Source: Paraburkholderia bannensis NBRC 103871 (lineage in GTDB: Bacteria; Pseudomonadota; Gammaproteobacteria; Burkholderiales; Burkholderiaceae). From it: a DNA stretch of 64,000 bases. Each line of letters starts with the position of its first letter. Positions within the stretch are counted from its first letter, which is position 1. Positions 26,799-34,997 of this stretch are shown here, piece after piece. Both the position numbers and the translations under genes were made by a program. Below the pieces are notes generated by a model, which did not search any database, was not told where the DNA came from, and worked only from the letters and a program-made list of their open reading frames with translations. The stretch is from NCBI RefSeq assembly GCF_000685015.1, contig NZ_BAYA01000009.1, positions 124,001-188,000 of the forward strand, given 5' to 3'.

Positions 26799-29318
26799 GT
26801 GAAAACGACAAACAAAGCGACCAACTACCGCCACCACACCTTCACGCGCCGCACGCTGATCGCGGGCGCCGTCCTTGCCGCCTTCGCGTTCAACCTCGCC
26901 AGCACCGATGCTGTCGCGCAGTCAGCGCCTCAAGTCGCACCGCAAGCCGCACCGGCGGGCGACCCGCCGTCGCGCGTCGCGCGCCTCGACTACATGGCCG
27001 GCGATGTCACGACCGAACCCGCAGGCGCCACCGACTGGTCGTACGCCCAGCTGAACCGCCCGCTCACGACCGGCGACCAGCTCTGGAACGACAGCAACGC
27101 GCGCTCGGAAATGCACATCGGCTCGACGGCTGTGCGCATGGGCCCGCAGACGAGCCTCGACGTCCTCAATCTCGACGACGCCAGTGCGCAGCTCAAGGTC
27201 GCCCAGGGCACGCTTTCGACGCGTGTGCGCTCCCTGCCCGCAGGCACCGCGTACGAAATCGATACACCGAATCTCGCGCTCGGCCTGAACGGCCCCGGCG
27301 ACTATCGCGTGGACGTCGCGCCTGACGGCAGCACGACCACCGTGACCGTGCGCAGCGGCAGCGTGACCGTGTACGGCGAAAACGGCCAGATGCCGATGCA
27401 GGCCGGCCAGCAGATCCGCTTCACGGGCACCGCGCTGCAACAGGTCGCAAGCGACGCTGCGCCGCCGCCCGATGCCTTCGACCAGTGGGCACTCGCGCGC
27501 GACCAGGCCGAAGACCGCTCGGTCTCGGCGCGTTACGTGTCGCGCGACATGCCCGGCTACCAGGACCTGGACAATAACGGCACCTGGCGCGAAAGCCCGC
27601 AATACGGCGAGGTGTGGGTTCCGAACGCCGAGCCGCAGGGCTGGGCGCCGTATCACGACGGCCATTGGGTCTGGCAGGCGCCGTGGGGCTGGACGTGGGT
27701 GGACGACGCGCCGTGGGGCTTCGCGCCTTATCACTATGGCCGCTGGGCGCAGGTCGACGATTCGTGGGCATGGGTGCCGGGGCCGATGGTCGAAAGCGCA
27801 CCGCCCGTCTATGCACCGGCGCTCGTCGCCTTCGTGGGCGGCGGTGGCGGCGGTTCGGACTGGGGCGTGAATCTGGCGATCGGCGGCGCGGCGGCAGCGG
27901 GCGTTGCGTGGTTCGCACTCGGGCCGGGCGAAGCGTGGCATCCGGGCTGGGGCGGCTGGAGCCCGCATTACTACCAGCGCGTGAACCAGACGGTGGTCGT
28001 CAATAACTATCGCCAGAACATCAACGTTACGAACATCAACGTTCACAACACCTATATCAACTACCGCGTGCCGGGCGCCGTCACGGCCGTGCCCGCGACC
28101 GCATTCGTCCACGGCCAGCCGACCGCGCGCTTCGCGCAGCACGTCGATCCGCGTCAGTGGCAGAACGCGCGCATCCAGCCGGGCACGCCGGGCATTGCGC
28201 CGGTACAGGGCAGCTTCGGGGCGAATATGCGTCGCGCCGACTATCGCCCGCCGGCTACGTTGAACCAGCGCCAGGTCGTGGCGACGCGTGCACCGGTCGC
28301 ACCGCCCGCCTTCCGTGACAACCTGGCGCAACGTTTTGCGCATGGCGGCGGCACGGTGCCGGGCGCGGGTGCGCCGGTCGTGCGTGTCTCGGCGCCCGCG
28401 CATGCGTCGTTCGCGCCGTTCTCGACGGCGTCGCATGGCGGCTGGCCGCAACAGAACGTGCGCGTCGTGCCGCCCCACTCGCCTGAGATCAGCGCGGGCC
28501 GTCCGAATGGCGCACCGGGCGCCGGTACGCCTGGCGCAGCGATGCAGAACGCCGCGCATGGCCCCAACGAGCCAATGGGCCAGCACGGCCAGCCGAACTT
28601 CGCGCCCGGCGCGAACGCGATGGCGGCCAATATCCACGCTCCGACCGGTGCGCAGCCGAACGAGGCGCATGGCGTGCCGCGTCCGCCGCAGTTCGCGGGT
28701 CATCCCGAAGCTGGCCAGCCGCAGGCCGCAATGAACGGCCGTCCGGCGCCCGCTGCGCAAGCCGAGGCGCATCAACCGGAATGGACGCAGGCCCACACGC
28801 CGATGTCGATGCACAACCAGCCGGGCGCAAACGAAGCGGGCCGTACGCAGGCGCTCGCGATGCAGCCGCCGCATGAGGCCGAACAGCAGCGTGCGCCTGA
28901 ACAGCGCGCCGCCCAGCCTGTGCCGCAACCCCAGGCGGCACAGCGCGGCTTCGAAGCTCAGGGCCATGCAGACCAACGCCCCGAGCAGCGAAACGAGCCG
29001 CGAGCCGAGCAAAGAGCCGAGCAGCCTACGCAAGCGCAGCAGCAGGCCCAACAGCCGCGCGAAGCATTCCACCCGCAGCCGCAAGCCCAGCCGCGCGCGG
29101 AAGCGCCGCGCCCGCAACCGCAGCAACAGGCCCGCGAGGAATTCCATCCTCAGCCTCAGCCGCGTCCGGAACCGCGCCCGCAGCCGCAGCCGCGCGCCGA
29201 GTTCCACCCGCAGCCGCAGCCTCAGCAGCACGTGGAAGCGCCGCGCCCGCAGCCGCAACCCCAGCCGCACCCGCAGGAACACGCGGGCGGCAACCATGAC
29301 GAGCATCACCACGGCTAA
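26799..29318 (+). CDS. Large exported FecR-domain protein with Pro/Gln-rich tail
   Basis: An 839-residue protein beginning at GTG 26799 behind AGGAG. A signal sequence with TRRTLIAGAV (twin-arginine-like) ends near AVAQ. Residues about 60-210 form a FecR-like domain, including a beta-sandwich with GTLSTRVRSL and VRSGSVTVYG. Residues about 250-330 are Trp-rich repeats (GEVWVP, WAPYHDGHWVW, WGFAPYHYGRW), followed by a hydrophobic Gly/Ala stretch. From about 480 to the end it is low complexity: Pro, Gln, His, Ala, Glu. A periplasmic or envelope-associated structural role is plausible. No sigma or TonB partner is adjacent, so this is not a classical FecR. Confidence 0.8.
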   Translation: MKTTNKATNYRHHTFTRRTLIAGAVLAAFAFNLASTDAVAQSAPQVAPQAAPAGDPPSRVARLDYMAGDVTTEPAGATDWSYAQLNRPLTTGDQLWNDSNARSEMHIGSTAVRMGPQTSLDVLNLDDASAQLKVAQGTLSTRVRSLPAGTAYEIDTPNLALGLNGPGDYRVDVAPDGSTTTVTVRSGSVTVYGENGQMPMQAGQQIRFTGTALQQVASDAAPPPDAFDQWALARDQAEDRSVSARYVSRDMPGYQDLDNNGTWRESPQYGEVWVPNAEPQGWAPYHDGHWVWQAPWGWTWVDDAPWGFAPYHYGRWAQVDDSWAWVPGPMVESAPPVYAPALVAFVGGGGGGSDWGVNLAIGGAAAAGVAWFALGPGEAWHPGWGGWSPHYYQRVNQTVVVNNYRQNINVTNINVHNTYINYRVPGAVTAVPATAFVHGQPTARFAQHVDPRQWQNARIQPGTPGIAPVQGSFGANMRRADYRPPATLNQRQVVATRAPVAPPAFRDNLAQRFAHGGGTVPGAGAPVVRVSAPAHASFAPFSTASHGGWPQQNVRVVPPHSPEISAGRPNGAPGAGTPGAAMQNAAHGPNEPMGQHGQPNFAPGANAMAANIHAPTGAQPNEAHGVPRPPQFAGHPEAGQPQAAMNGRPAPAAQAEAHQPEWTQAHTPMSMHNQPGANEAGRTQALAMQPPHEAEQQRAPEQRAAQPVPQPQAAQRGFEAQGHADQRPEQRNEPRAEQRAEQPTQAQQQAQQPREAFHPQPQAQPRAEAPRPQPQQQAREEFHPQPQPRPEPRPQPQPRAEFHPQPQPQQHVEAPRPQPQPQPHPQEHAGGNHDEHHHG

Positions 29319-29350
29319 GGGTTGCCACTAGCCCGGCCAGCAAAGCAAAA

Positions 29351-29386
29351 GCCCGCGAACGTCGCCGTTCGCGGGCTTTTTTACAT
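29351..29386. terminator. Bidirectional terminator between the FecR-domain gene and thyA
   Basis: A perfect ten-base stem GCCCGCGAAC / GTTCGCGGGC with a six-base loop, flanked by T6 on the plus strand and A4 on the other side, separates the convergent genes. Confidence 0.88.
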
Positions 29387-29402
29387 CGGTGCATCAGAAA
29401 CG

Positions 29403-30374
29403 TTACACCGCCATGCGTGCGGTCAGCGGCTCGTGGTGCCGGTAGCCTTCGAGCGAGAAGTCCGAAGGCTCGACCTTCTCCAGCCACTCGGGCTCGTAGA
29501 CGCCGGTTTTCGCGTAATCCGGCACGCGATCCGAGATCACGAGGCGCGGGCTCTCCAGCGGCTCACGGCGCAGTTGCTCGTTGAGCATGTCGAGCTGGTT
29601 CTCGTAGATATGCGCGTCGCCGACGAAATACGTGAACCAGCGCGGCGTATAGCCCGTCAGGCGCCCGACCAGGCTCAGCAGCACGGCGCCCTCGGTCAGG
29701 TTGAACGGCGTGCCGAGACCCACGTCGTTGCTGCGGATGTACAGGCAGAGCGAAATTTCGCGCTTCGTCGGGTTCGGCAGGAACTGATAAAGCAGGTGGC
29801 AAGCAGGCAGCGCGATCTCTTCGAGGACGGCCGGGTTCCACGCATGAAACAGAATCCGACGATCGGCCGGATTGTTCATGATGGTGTCCAGGCACTGGCG
29901 CAACTGGTCGATCGCCTTGTAAAGCAGCACCTTCGGCTGGCCGTCTTCGCTGAATTCGGTCACGCGTGCGTAACCGCGCGATTCGGCGTCCGCCAGCTGG
30001 GCCGTCGCGCCCGCGTCGAGCACCTTGTAGGCCGGCCACTGGCGCCATTGCACGCCGTAGACGTCGCCGAGGTCGTCCGTGCCCTGCCGGTACGGGTTGG
30101 CGAGCCACTGGGCGTTGTCGTTCGCGTTGGCGTCCCAGACCTTGCAGCCGAGTGCGCGGAAGTCCGCGGCGCTGCGAGAGGCGCGCATAAAGCCGATCAG
30201 CTCGCCCACCGCCGATTTGAACGCGAGCTTCTTGGTCGTGACGGCCGGAAAGCCTTGCTGGAGGTCAAAGCGCATCATCGCGCCGGGCATGCTGATGGTG
30301 CGAATGCCCGTGCGGTTTTCCTGCCAGCTGCCGGTGTCGAGAATCGAGCGGACGAGCTCGAGATACTGTTTCAT
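29403..30374 (-). CDS. thyA: Thymidylate synthase ThyA
   Basis: A 323-residue enzyme methylating dUMP to dTMP with methylenetetrahydrofolate. The catalytic region reads [20 protein letters not shown], where Cys is the nucleophile, and [17 protein letters not shown] forms the dUMP/folate site. The family usually has ALPPCH; here it is ALPACH. The protein is longer than the 264-residue E. coli enzyme, as in many betaproteobacteria, owing to internal insertions. Start is at [15 protein letters not shown]. Its substrate partner folA is at 41.8 kb. Confidence 0.95.
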   Translation of the reverse strand: MKQYLELVRSILDTGSWQENRTGIRTISMPGAMMRFDLQQGFPAVTTKKLAFKSAVGELIGFMRASRSAADFRALGCKVWDANANDNAQWLANPYRQGTDDLGDVYGVQWRQWPAYKVLDAGATAQLADAESRGYARVTEFSEDGQPKVLLYKAIDQLRQCLDTIMNNPADRRILFHAWNPAVLEEIALPACHLLYQFLPNPTKREISLCLYIRSNDVGLGTPFNLTEGAVLLSLVGRLTGYTPRWFTYFVGDAHIYENQLDMLNEQLRREPLESPRLVISDRVPDYAKTGVYEPEWLEKVEPSDFSLEGYRHHEPLTARMAV

Positions 30375-31152
30375 GCGGAGTCCCTGAACGGGGTGCAAGT
30401 GCCCCGTGCGGCTTCAAAAGCGAGATTCTATAGCAAGCGGCCGATCGCTGACCGGGGCCAAATCGCGCGCGGGGGCAACCACCGCTGGCTTTGGCTGGAT
30501 ATAGCGCTCATGCGTGCGCAAGGCGCGTAGCTAAAACGTGATTAATGCGGGCTATGCGCGGTGAATACGCTGTTACGGAACATAAACCGGGAACATCCCA
30601 ATAGCGCCAGGAATGTAATTTGCGGGGCAGCACTATAGCGCAGCGAATCATCACTCAAACGGAAAATAATGCAGCCAATTGCAGTGCCGATAATCGGGGA
30701 AAAACGAAATACGGAAAAAACAACAGGCCCCTGCGGTATAAACTGGTACTACACCCGGCCATTTAAATGTCGCGCAAATTACGCGAGAAATATCACGGAA
30801 TTCGAGTTGAACTGCGCGAGTTGAACTACGCGACGTGACATGCAACGCGACACGCGTACAAGCCTTATAAAGGCAAAGCAGGCCATTGCGGCGCGACAGT
30901 ATAAATCGGGGAAAGATCAGAACAAACCGGATAAAACAGATTTTCGCGGACGAGGCGGCCCGCTCACGCGAGCCGCCACCCGCACGAACCCGCGCCCCCG
31001 CGCAAGTACGCTTGCACCCCTGACACCCTCACGGCCGCTATCGGCTCTTCGTCAGCGCTTGAACACGCCATGAACGCCATCGCCGGCGTCCAGCGGCCAC
31101 GGATCGGGATTGCATGTGGCCGCTGTTTGGTCCCCTTCTTGCGAAGCCTGAC
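30375..31152. other. AT-richer intergenic region between thyA and the sigma-54 activator gene
   Basis: About 780 bases without a supported gene. From about 30540 to 30960 the sequence is clearly richer in A and T than its surroundings. It contains a short direct repeat GAGTTGAACT (30805 and 30819 area). The thyA promoter should lie near 30400-30500. The only reading frames longer than 60 codons are arginine/lysine-rich with no ribosome-binding site. A 10-base inverted repeat lies at 31091-31125. Confidence 0.5.
31091..31125 (-). terminator. Inverted repeat downstream of the activator gene
   Basis: CAGCGGCCAC at 31091-31100 pairs perfectly with GTGGCCGCTG at 31116-31125 across a 15-base loop, just past the end of the minus-strand sigma-54 activator gene. 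There is no T run on that strand, so termination is only possible. Confidence 0.4.
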
Positions 31153-32544
31153 TCAGGCCCCGCCCCCCGAAACCAGTCCGCCCGGATGCGGCGCAAGCGG
31201 GTCGCTTTCCATATGCCGCATGCCGTGTGCGCACAGCAGCCGGTACAAGGTCACCCGAGAAATGCCGAGCTCCTGCGCCGCGTCGCCCAGCCGGCCGCGA
31301 TGACGCAGCAAGGCCAGTTCGATCGCCTGGCGCTCGGCCGCTTCGCGCGCCTGCGCAAGCGACACCGGCACGACCTCGACGTAATCGCCCAGTTCCAGGT
31401 CGCGCGCCGTGATCGCGCGCCCTTCCGACATGACGATGGCGCGGCGCACGCGGTTAATCAGTTCGCGCACGTTGCCGGGCCAGCTGTAGTTGTGCAGCGC
31501 GGCGATCGCATCGGGCGAGAAGCCGCGCAGGCGGCGCGCGCCGTCCTTCTTGAAACGTTCGAGCATGTGGCGGGCGAGCAGCTCGATGTCCTTGCCGCGC
31601 GCGCGCAGCGGCGGCTCGTCGATCTGCAGCACGCACAGGCGGTGATACAAATCCTGCCGGAAACGCCCTTCCACCATGGCCGCGCGCATGTCCACGTGAG
31701 TTGCCGAGATGATGCGCACGTCGACCGGCATCGACTGGTGGCCGCCCAGCCGCTCGATCTTGCCTTCCTGAAGGAAGCGCAGCAGGCTGGCCTGGCTTTC
31801 CATCGGCAGGTCGCCGATTTCGTCGAGAAACAGCGTGCCGCCGTTGGCCGCCTCGACACGGCCGATCTTGCGCTGGCTCGCGCCCGTGAAGGCGCCGCGC
31901 TCATAACCGAACAGTTCGGATTGCAGCAGGTGGGGCGGAATCGCGCCGCAGTTAATCGGCACGAACGGCGCGCTGCGGCGCGACGAGCGCTCGTGGATGG
32001 CGACGGCCGTGAGTTCCTTGCCGGTGCCGGACTCGCCCGAGATAAACACCGGTGCGTCGGTCATGGCGACCTTGCGGATCGAGCGGAACAGCGCCAGCAT
32101 CGCCTCGCACGAGCCCACCATTTCGCCTTCGGCGCCGCCCGTGGTGTCGTTCGAAGCGGCTTCGACGAGCGAAACCATGCCATAGGCGTGGCCGACGGAA
32201 TCGACGATGCGCTCGCCGCTCCACGGCACCGTTACGTAATCGAAACAGTAATCGCGCACCAGCCGGCGCAGGTTGGCGTCCTGAAGCTGGCCCGTGGTGG
32301 TCGCGGCAACCCAGCCCACGTTCGGCAACGTCAGGCACGGCTCGAACGAACCGATTTCATGCAGATGGAACTGGCTCGACAGATCCAGCAGGCCGCCCGC
32401 AGGCGTGCCCGCGCGCAGCGCGCGCCGCGCGTCGCGGGCGTTGCCCACGATCTCCACCTGCCAGCCGCGCTCGTGGAACCGCTCGTTCAGCGCTTCGTTG
32501 GGACTGCGCGTCACGTAAACCAACTGCCGCGTTGCGGATTCCAT
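31153..32544 (-). CDS. Sigma-54 dependent activator, VpsR-like (divergent to the amyloid operon)
   Basis: A 463-residue enhancer-binding protein. Residues 8-125 form a degenerate receiver-like domain with Asp 54 in LLDL at the usual phospho-acceptor place but few other receiver residues. The AAA+ domain has Walker A GESGTGKE (170-177), the sigma-54 contact loop GAFTGA (217-222) and Walker [10 protein letters not shown]. The C-terminal Fis-type HTH reads [16 protein letters not shown]. It is closely similar to the activator encoded at 39963-41663, with the same core recognition sequence [10 protein letters not shown]. Related VpsR-type proteins act with cyclic di-GMP on biofilm genes; that link is inference here. 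Confidence 0.92.
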   Translation of the reverse strand: MESATRQLVYVTRSPNEALNERFHERGWQVEIVGNARDARRALRAGTPAGGLLDLSSQFHLHEIGSFEPCLTLPNVGWVAATTTGQLQDANLRRLVRDYCFDYVTVPWSGERIVDSVGHAYGMVSLVEAASNDTTGGAEGEMVGSCEAMLALFRSIRKVAMTDAPVFISGESGTGKELTAVAIHERSSRRSAPFVPINCGAIPPHLLQSELFGYERGAFTGASQRKIGRVEAANGGTLFLDEIGDLPMESQASLLRFLQEGKIERLGGHQSMPVDVRIISATHVDMRAAMVEGRFRQDLYHRLCVLQIDEPPLRARGKDIELLARHMLERFKKDGARRLRGFSPDAIAALHNYSWPGNVRELINRVRRAIVMSEGRAITARDLELGDYVEVVPVSLAQAREAAERQAIELALLRHRGRLGDAAQELGISRVTLYRLLCAHGMRHMESDPLAPHPGGLVSGGGA

Positions 32545-32918
32545 TATTCAGATCCTCTTGCCAACACATCGTTGCGGAATGACGGCACGCTCCTGATGTA
32601 CAGACACGCAGCAAACGCTCCATGCGCCCGGCTCCAACGGGCCAGACGACACGACACCCTAGCTTTTGCTGACAGTGAATCCCCGAGCTGCGACGTGTGT
32701 ATGTCAACAACCTGCCCTTGGCTGGGCTATTTGTTTTCGGTTTTACGCATTTTTCTGAAGCTTACTATATGCGCCGGGGACTTGGATAGAAAATATGCGG
32801 CGTGAATGGATAAGGGCACGATGGAAAGGTTTCCATTAGCTTTTCGCCTTGAATGATAAGAAGAAAATGATTACGTACATTTCCATTCGCGGCGCTGCCC
32901 AATCCCCTGCCCACCCGC

Positions 32919-32942
32919 CATTACGTAACGTCATTACGTAAC
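32919..32942. repeat. Tandem CATTACGTAAC sites (candidate enhancer elements)
   Basis: The 11-mer CATTACGTAAC occurs at 32919-32929 and again at 32932-32942, a 13-base period. Each contains the perfect palindrome TTACGTAA. A third, weaker copy (ATTACGTAC) lies at 32870-32878. They are about 160-230 bases upstream of the -24 element. Confidence 0.6.
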
Positions 32943-33009
32943 AAAAAAATCGCGCAAACGTTCTCCGCTGAAACTCCTGAGCGAATTCCAGGGGTTTAAA
33001 GAGGCCGAC

Positions 33010-33025
33010 GTTTCAGCGCTGAAAC
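33010..33025. repeat. 16-base perfect palindrome GTTTCAGCGCTGAAAC
   Basis: A perfect inverted repeat centred about 83 bases upstream of the -24 element. Half-sites CTGAAAC or CTGAAAA recur at 32968-32974 and near 33056, suggesting a protein-binding element. Confidence 0.55.
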
Positions 33026-33100
33026 ATTTTCGCTTATATCCGCAATTCAAAATCCGCTGAAAATATCGGAACCCCCGTCGTATCAACGGTTTCCGGGACA

Positions 33101-33116
33101 TGGCACACGTTTCGCT
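33101..33116 (+). promoter_or_regulatory. Sigma-54 (-24/-12) promoter of the Fap-like operon
   Basis: TGGCACACGTTTCGCT matches the consensus TGGCAC-N5-TTGCW at every specified base except one (TC for TT before GC). The GG and GC dinucleotides have the required spacing. Transcription would start near 33127, just before the AGGAG at 33131 of the first gene. Both flanking genes encode sigma-54 activators, which supports the call. Confidence 0.8.
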
Positions 33117-33142
33117 AAATGACTCGCACCAGGAGACACGCC

Positions 33143-33730
33143 ATGCGACTCATTCGTTCGAACGCCAAGCCCAGCGCAGTCAGCTATGCAGTCAGCCACG
33201 CCACCGCCTTCGCGGTCGTGCTGATTCCGGCTGCGCTCCTCGCTGCCGCGCCGTCGGTGTATGCGCAAAGCGCCACGGATGCGGCCAGCGCCTCCATCGT
33301 CGTCGCCAGCGTGAACGCCGATGTCATTCCTGCAACAACGCCGGTCAGCACGACGGCAGCCGCACCCGCGATCGATTCCGGCATGCAGCCGGCGACGCTC
33401 GACACTAACGCAGCACTGGGCAGCGGCAATAACCCGGATAACAGCACGAGCGGCGCGAACCTGAGCGCCGCCCCGCTTGCCGCCGACCCGGGCCCGGCCG
33501 GCGACGAACCGGTGATGGCCGGCGTCGGTTCGATCGACGACCAGACGCTCTCGCATCAACGCGGCGGCGCGGTCGGCATGTTGATGGTGGCAGCCACCCC
33601 GCAACTGATGCGCGGCGGCAACAACGTGACGCTCTGGGACGAGATCGCCCCACCCGCGCCACTGCCGATTCCGGTGGATAGCGGCCAGGCGGCGCAAGGC
33701 AACATCGCCAGCTACACCCGCAACAAGTGA
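33143..33730 (+). CDS. Secreted protein with C39-type processing motif, first gene of the Fap-like operon
   Basis: A 195-residue protein with a signal peptide ending SVYAQ near residue 42. The middle is Ala/Thr/Pro-rich and disordered. Residues 131-142, IDDQTLSHQRGG, resemble the double-glycine site of C39 peptidases (Ile at -12, Leu at -7, Gly-Gly at -2/-1), followed by a hydrophobic segment GMLMVAATPQLM. No amyloid repeats are seen. I choose ATG 33143 because AGGAG precedes it and the upstream in-frame ATG 33119 lies before the predicted transcription start. It has no equivalent in the six-gene Pseudomonas operon that I know of. Confidence 0.8.
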   Translation: MRLIRSNAKPSAVSYAVSHATAFAVVLIPAALLAAAPSVYAQSATDAASASIVVASVNADVIPATTPVSTTAAAPAIDSGMQPATLDTNAALGSGNNPDNSTSGANLSAAPLAADPGPAGDEPVMAGVGSIDDQTLSHQRGGAVGMLMVAATPQLMRGGNNVTLWDEIAPPAPLPIPVDSGQAAQGNIASYTRNK

Positions 33731-33849
33731 AACAGATTCGCGCATTAAACCAGACGCAGTAATCCAGACAGAGGGAACGCGCCGTACGCGGCGCGGTTCG
33801 GGAGCGGCGAACCAGAGTCGCCGCCCCGAGGGGCAAGACGGAGACCGAC
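33731..33849. other. Leader between first and second operon genes, with a hairpin
   Basis: 119 bases. CGCGCCG / CGGCGCG at 33778-33795 forms a stable hairpin with a TACG tetraloop and no T run. It could modulate transcript stability. Confidence 0.4.
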
Positions 33850-34362
33850 ATGAAAGTTCGCTTTACGACGCCAGGCGTGCGCCGGCGTTGCGCCCGGATC
33901 GCAGGAATCCTAAGCGGTGTGTGCGCAGCGGGGCTCGTTGCAGGCGTCAGCGCGCAGCAGGTGGTGAACCCCGGCGACATCATCGTCGAGCGCGACGTCA
34001 CCCCGCGCAGCGCGTTCGCCAACGTTCCGAAGAGCCAGGATCCGGTGCTCGTGCGTGCCACGACGTTCCCGAAGAATTCGTTCGATCCGGCCATGGCCAC
34101 GCTCGTCAACGATACGGATCTGACCAACGCACGCGGCAACTCGGGCGTCAACACGAGCGGCGCAATGGCGGGCGAAGCCGCAGGCGTGCAGGCCATCAAC
34201 CGCATCCTTGTGGGCAGCCCGGCGGGCGGCTCGAACACCGCGCTCGGCGCCGGCGGCAGCGCGTCGGTGGTGGGCGGCATCGGCAACACAATTTCCAGCA
34301 CCGTGACCGGTGCGCTGGCGCCGCTCACGAGCGCGCTCGGCTCCATCGGAGGAGTGAAATGA
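33850..34362 (+). CDS. Secreted protein in the FapA position, with processing motif
   Basis: A 170-residue protein with a long signal peptide (basic start MKVRFTTPGVRRRCAR, hydrophobic core to about residue 35, cut near VSAQ). Residues 86-97 read VNDTDLTNARGN, matching the motif in the preceding gene product (hydrophobic at -12, Asp at -10, Leu at -7, Arg-Gly at -3/-2). The remainder is Gly/Ser/Ala-rich with one degenerate repeat-like GNSGVNTSGAMAGEAAG. By order and size it corresponds to fapA, whose Pseudomonas product is a proposed chaperone, but similarity is too weak to assert this. Its stop overlaps the next start (ATGA). Confidence 0.75.
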   Translation: MKVRFTTPGVRRRCARIAGILSGVCAAGLVAGVSAQQVVNPGDIIVERDVTPRSAFANVPKSQDPVLVRATTFPKNSFDPAMATLVNDTDLTNARGNSGVNTSGAMAGEAAGVQAINRILVGSPAGGSNTALGAGGSASVVGGIGNTISSTVTGALAPLTSALGSIGGVK

Positions 34363-34970
34363 TTCGTCGTCCCAACCTTCTGGCCACGCTCGCCTTCGCG
34401 ACTGCCTCGGCTGCACTCGCAACCGGCGCACACGCACAGGTCACCGTCGGCGCCACCGCCGTGATCGCGCCGAACGCTGCGACCTCGACGACCGGTGCCG
34501 TGGCCGTGAACGAAGCCGCGGGGCTGAACAACGCACAAGGCAACCAGCTGACCATCAGCAGCGGCGGCTCGGTTGCGAATGTGAACCTGGATGACCAAAG
34601 CACCTCGAGCCGTGCGCGGCTCGCCAACGCCACCGCAATTATCGGCTCAGGTGCTTTCTCCAACACGTCGGGCGCCATGATGGTCAATCAGGCGGCAGGC
34701 GTGGGCAATATCCAGCGCAACAGTGCCCAGATCGGCACTGGGGCGTTCGGAGTGGCGATGCTCTCGGACGGGGAACTGTCCGCGGTCACCGCTCAGAACG
34801 GCAACAAGGCAAGCCAGGCAGGCCAGGCAGGCGGCATTCGTGAGGTACGCATCGACGGTGCGACCTTCAGGAATGCAACGGGCCTCGTGCAGGTGAACCA
34901 GACGGCCGGTGCCGGTAATGCAACGGCGAACAGTTTTGTGCTCCGTCCCCCGGCGGGCACTCTTTTCTAA
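34359..34970 (+). CDS. fapB: Minor amyloid subunit, FapB-like, three repeats
   Basis: A 203-residue exported protein (signal peptide to about GAHAQ, residue 27). Three 18-residue imperfect repeats with pattern [ST]G-x3-VN-x2-AG-x2-N-x3-N occur at residues 45-62, 104-121 and 174-191, separated by linkers. This is the architecture of FapB and FapC amyloid proteins. Between repeats 2 and 3, residues 135-146 read LSDGELSAVTAQ, fitting the C39 leader consensus LSxxELxxV except that Ala-Gln replaces Gly-Gly. It probably nucleates fibres made by the next gene product. Start ATG overlaps the previous stop. Confidence 0.75.
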   Translation: MIRRPNLLATLAFATASAALATGAHAQVTVGATAVIAPNAATSTTGAVAVNEAAGLNNAQGNQLTISSGGSVANVNLDDQSTSSRARLANATAIIGSGAFSNTSGAMMVNQAAGVGNIQRNSAQIGTGAFGVAMLSDGELSAVTAQNGNKASQAGQAGGIREVRIDGATFRNATGLVQVNQTAGAGNATANSFVLRPPAGTLF

Positions 34971-34997
34971 CTGACCACTCAAGTATCGGAGCGAAAC

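Larger units (their letters stand above)
32545..33100. promoter_or_regulatory. Divergent regulatory region of the Fap-like operon
   Basis: About 560 bases, A+T-richer than the neighbours, with no gene. It contains several palindromes: ATGGAAA-GG-TTTCCAT at 32821-32836, a TTACGTAC site at 32871-32878, paired TTACGTAA octamers at 32921-32928 and 32934-32941, and GTTTCAGCGCTGAAAC at 33010-33025. A related half-site CGCTGAAAC lies at 32966-32974. These lie about 75 to 280 bases upstream of the sigma-54 type promoter, the normal range for enhancer sites. Which one the two activators bind is unknown. Confidence 0.6.

Noticed and set aside
26922..29312. A 796-codon open frame on the minus strand opposite the FecR-domain gene
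   Set aside because: Its product is almost only Arg, Leu, Val and Ala with no motif; it is the antisense reading of a GC-rich gene.
30651..31073. Two short frames in the thyA-activator gap
   Set aside because: No ribosome-binding site, no homology, basic random-looking composition.
32228..32238. TTACGTAA inside the activator coding region
   Set aside because: It lies in a conserved coding stretch (VTVPW) and on its own, so it is probably chance rather than an enhancer site.
30375..33142. Mobile element or genomic island boundary near the amyloid operon
   Set aside because: No integrase, transposase, attachment-site duplication or tRNA at either border; only lower G+C in intergenic stretches.
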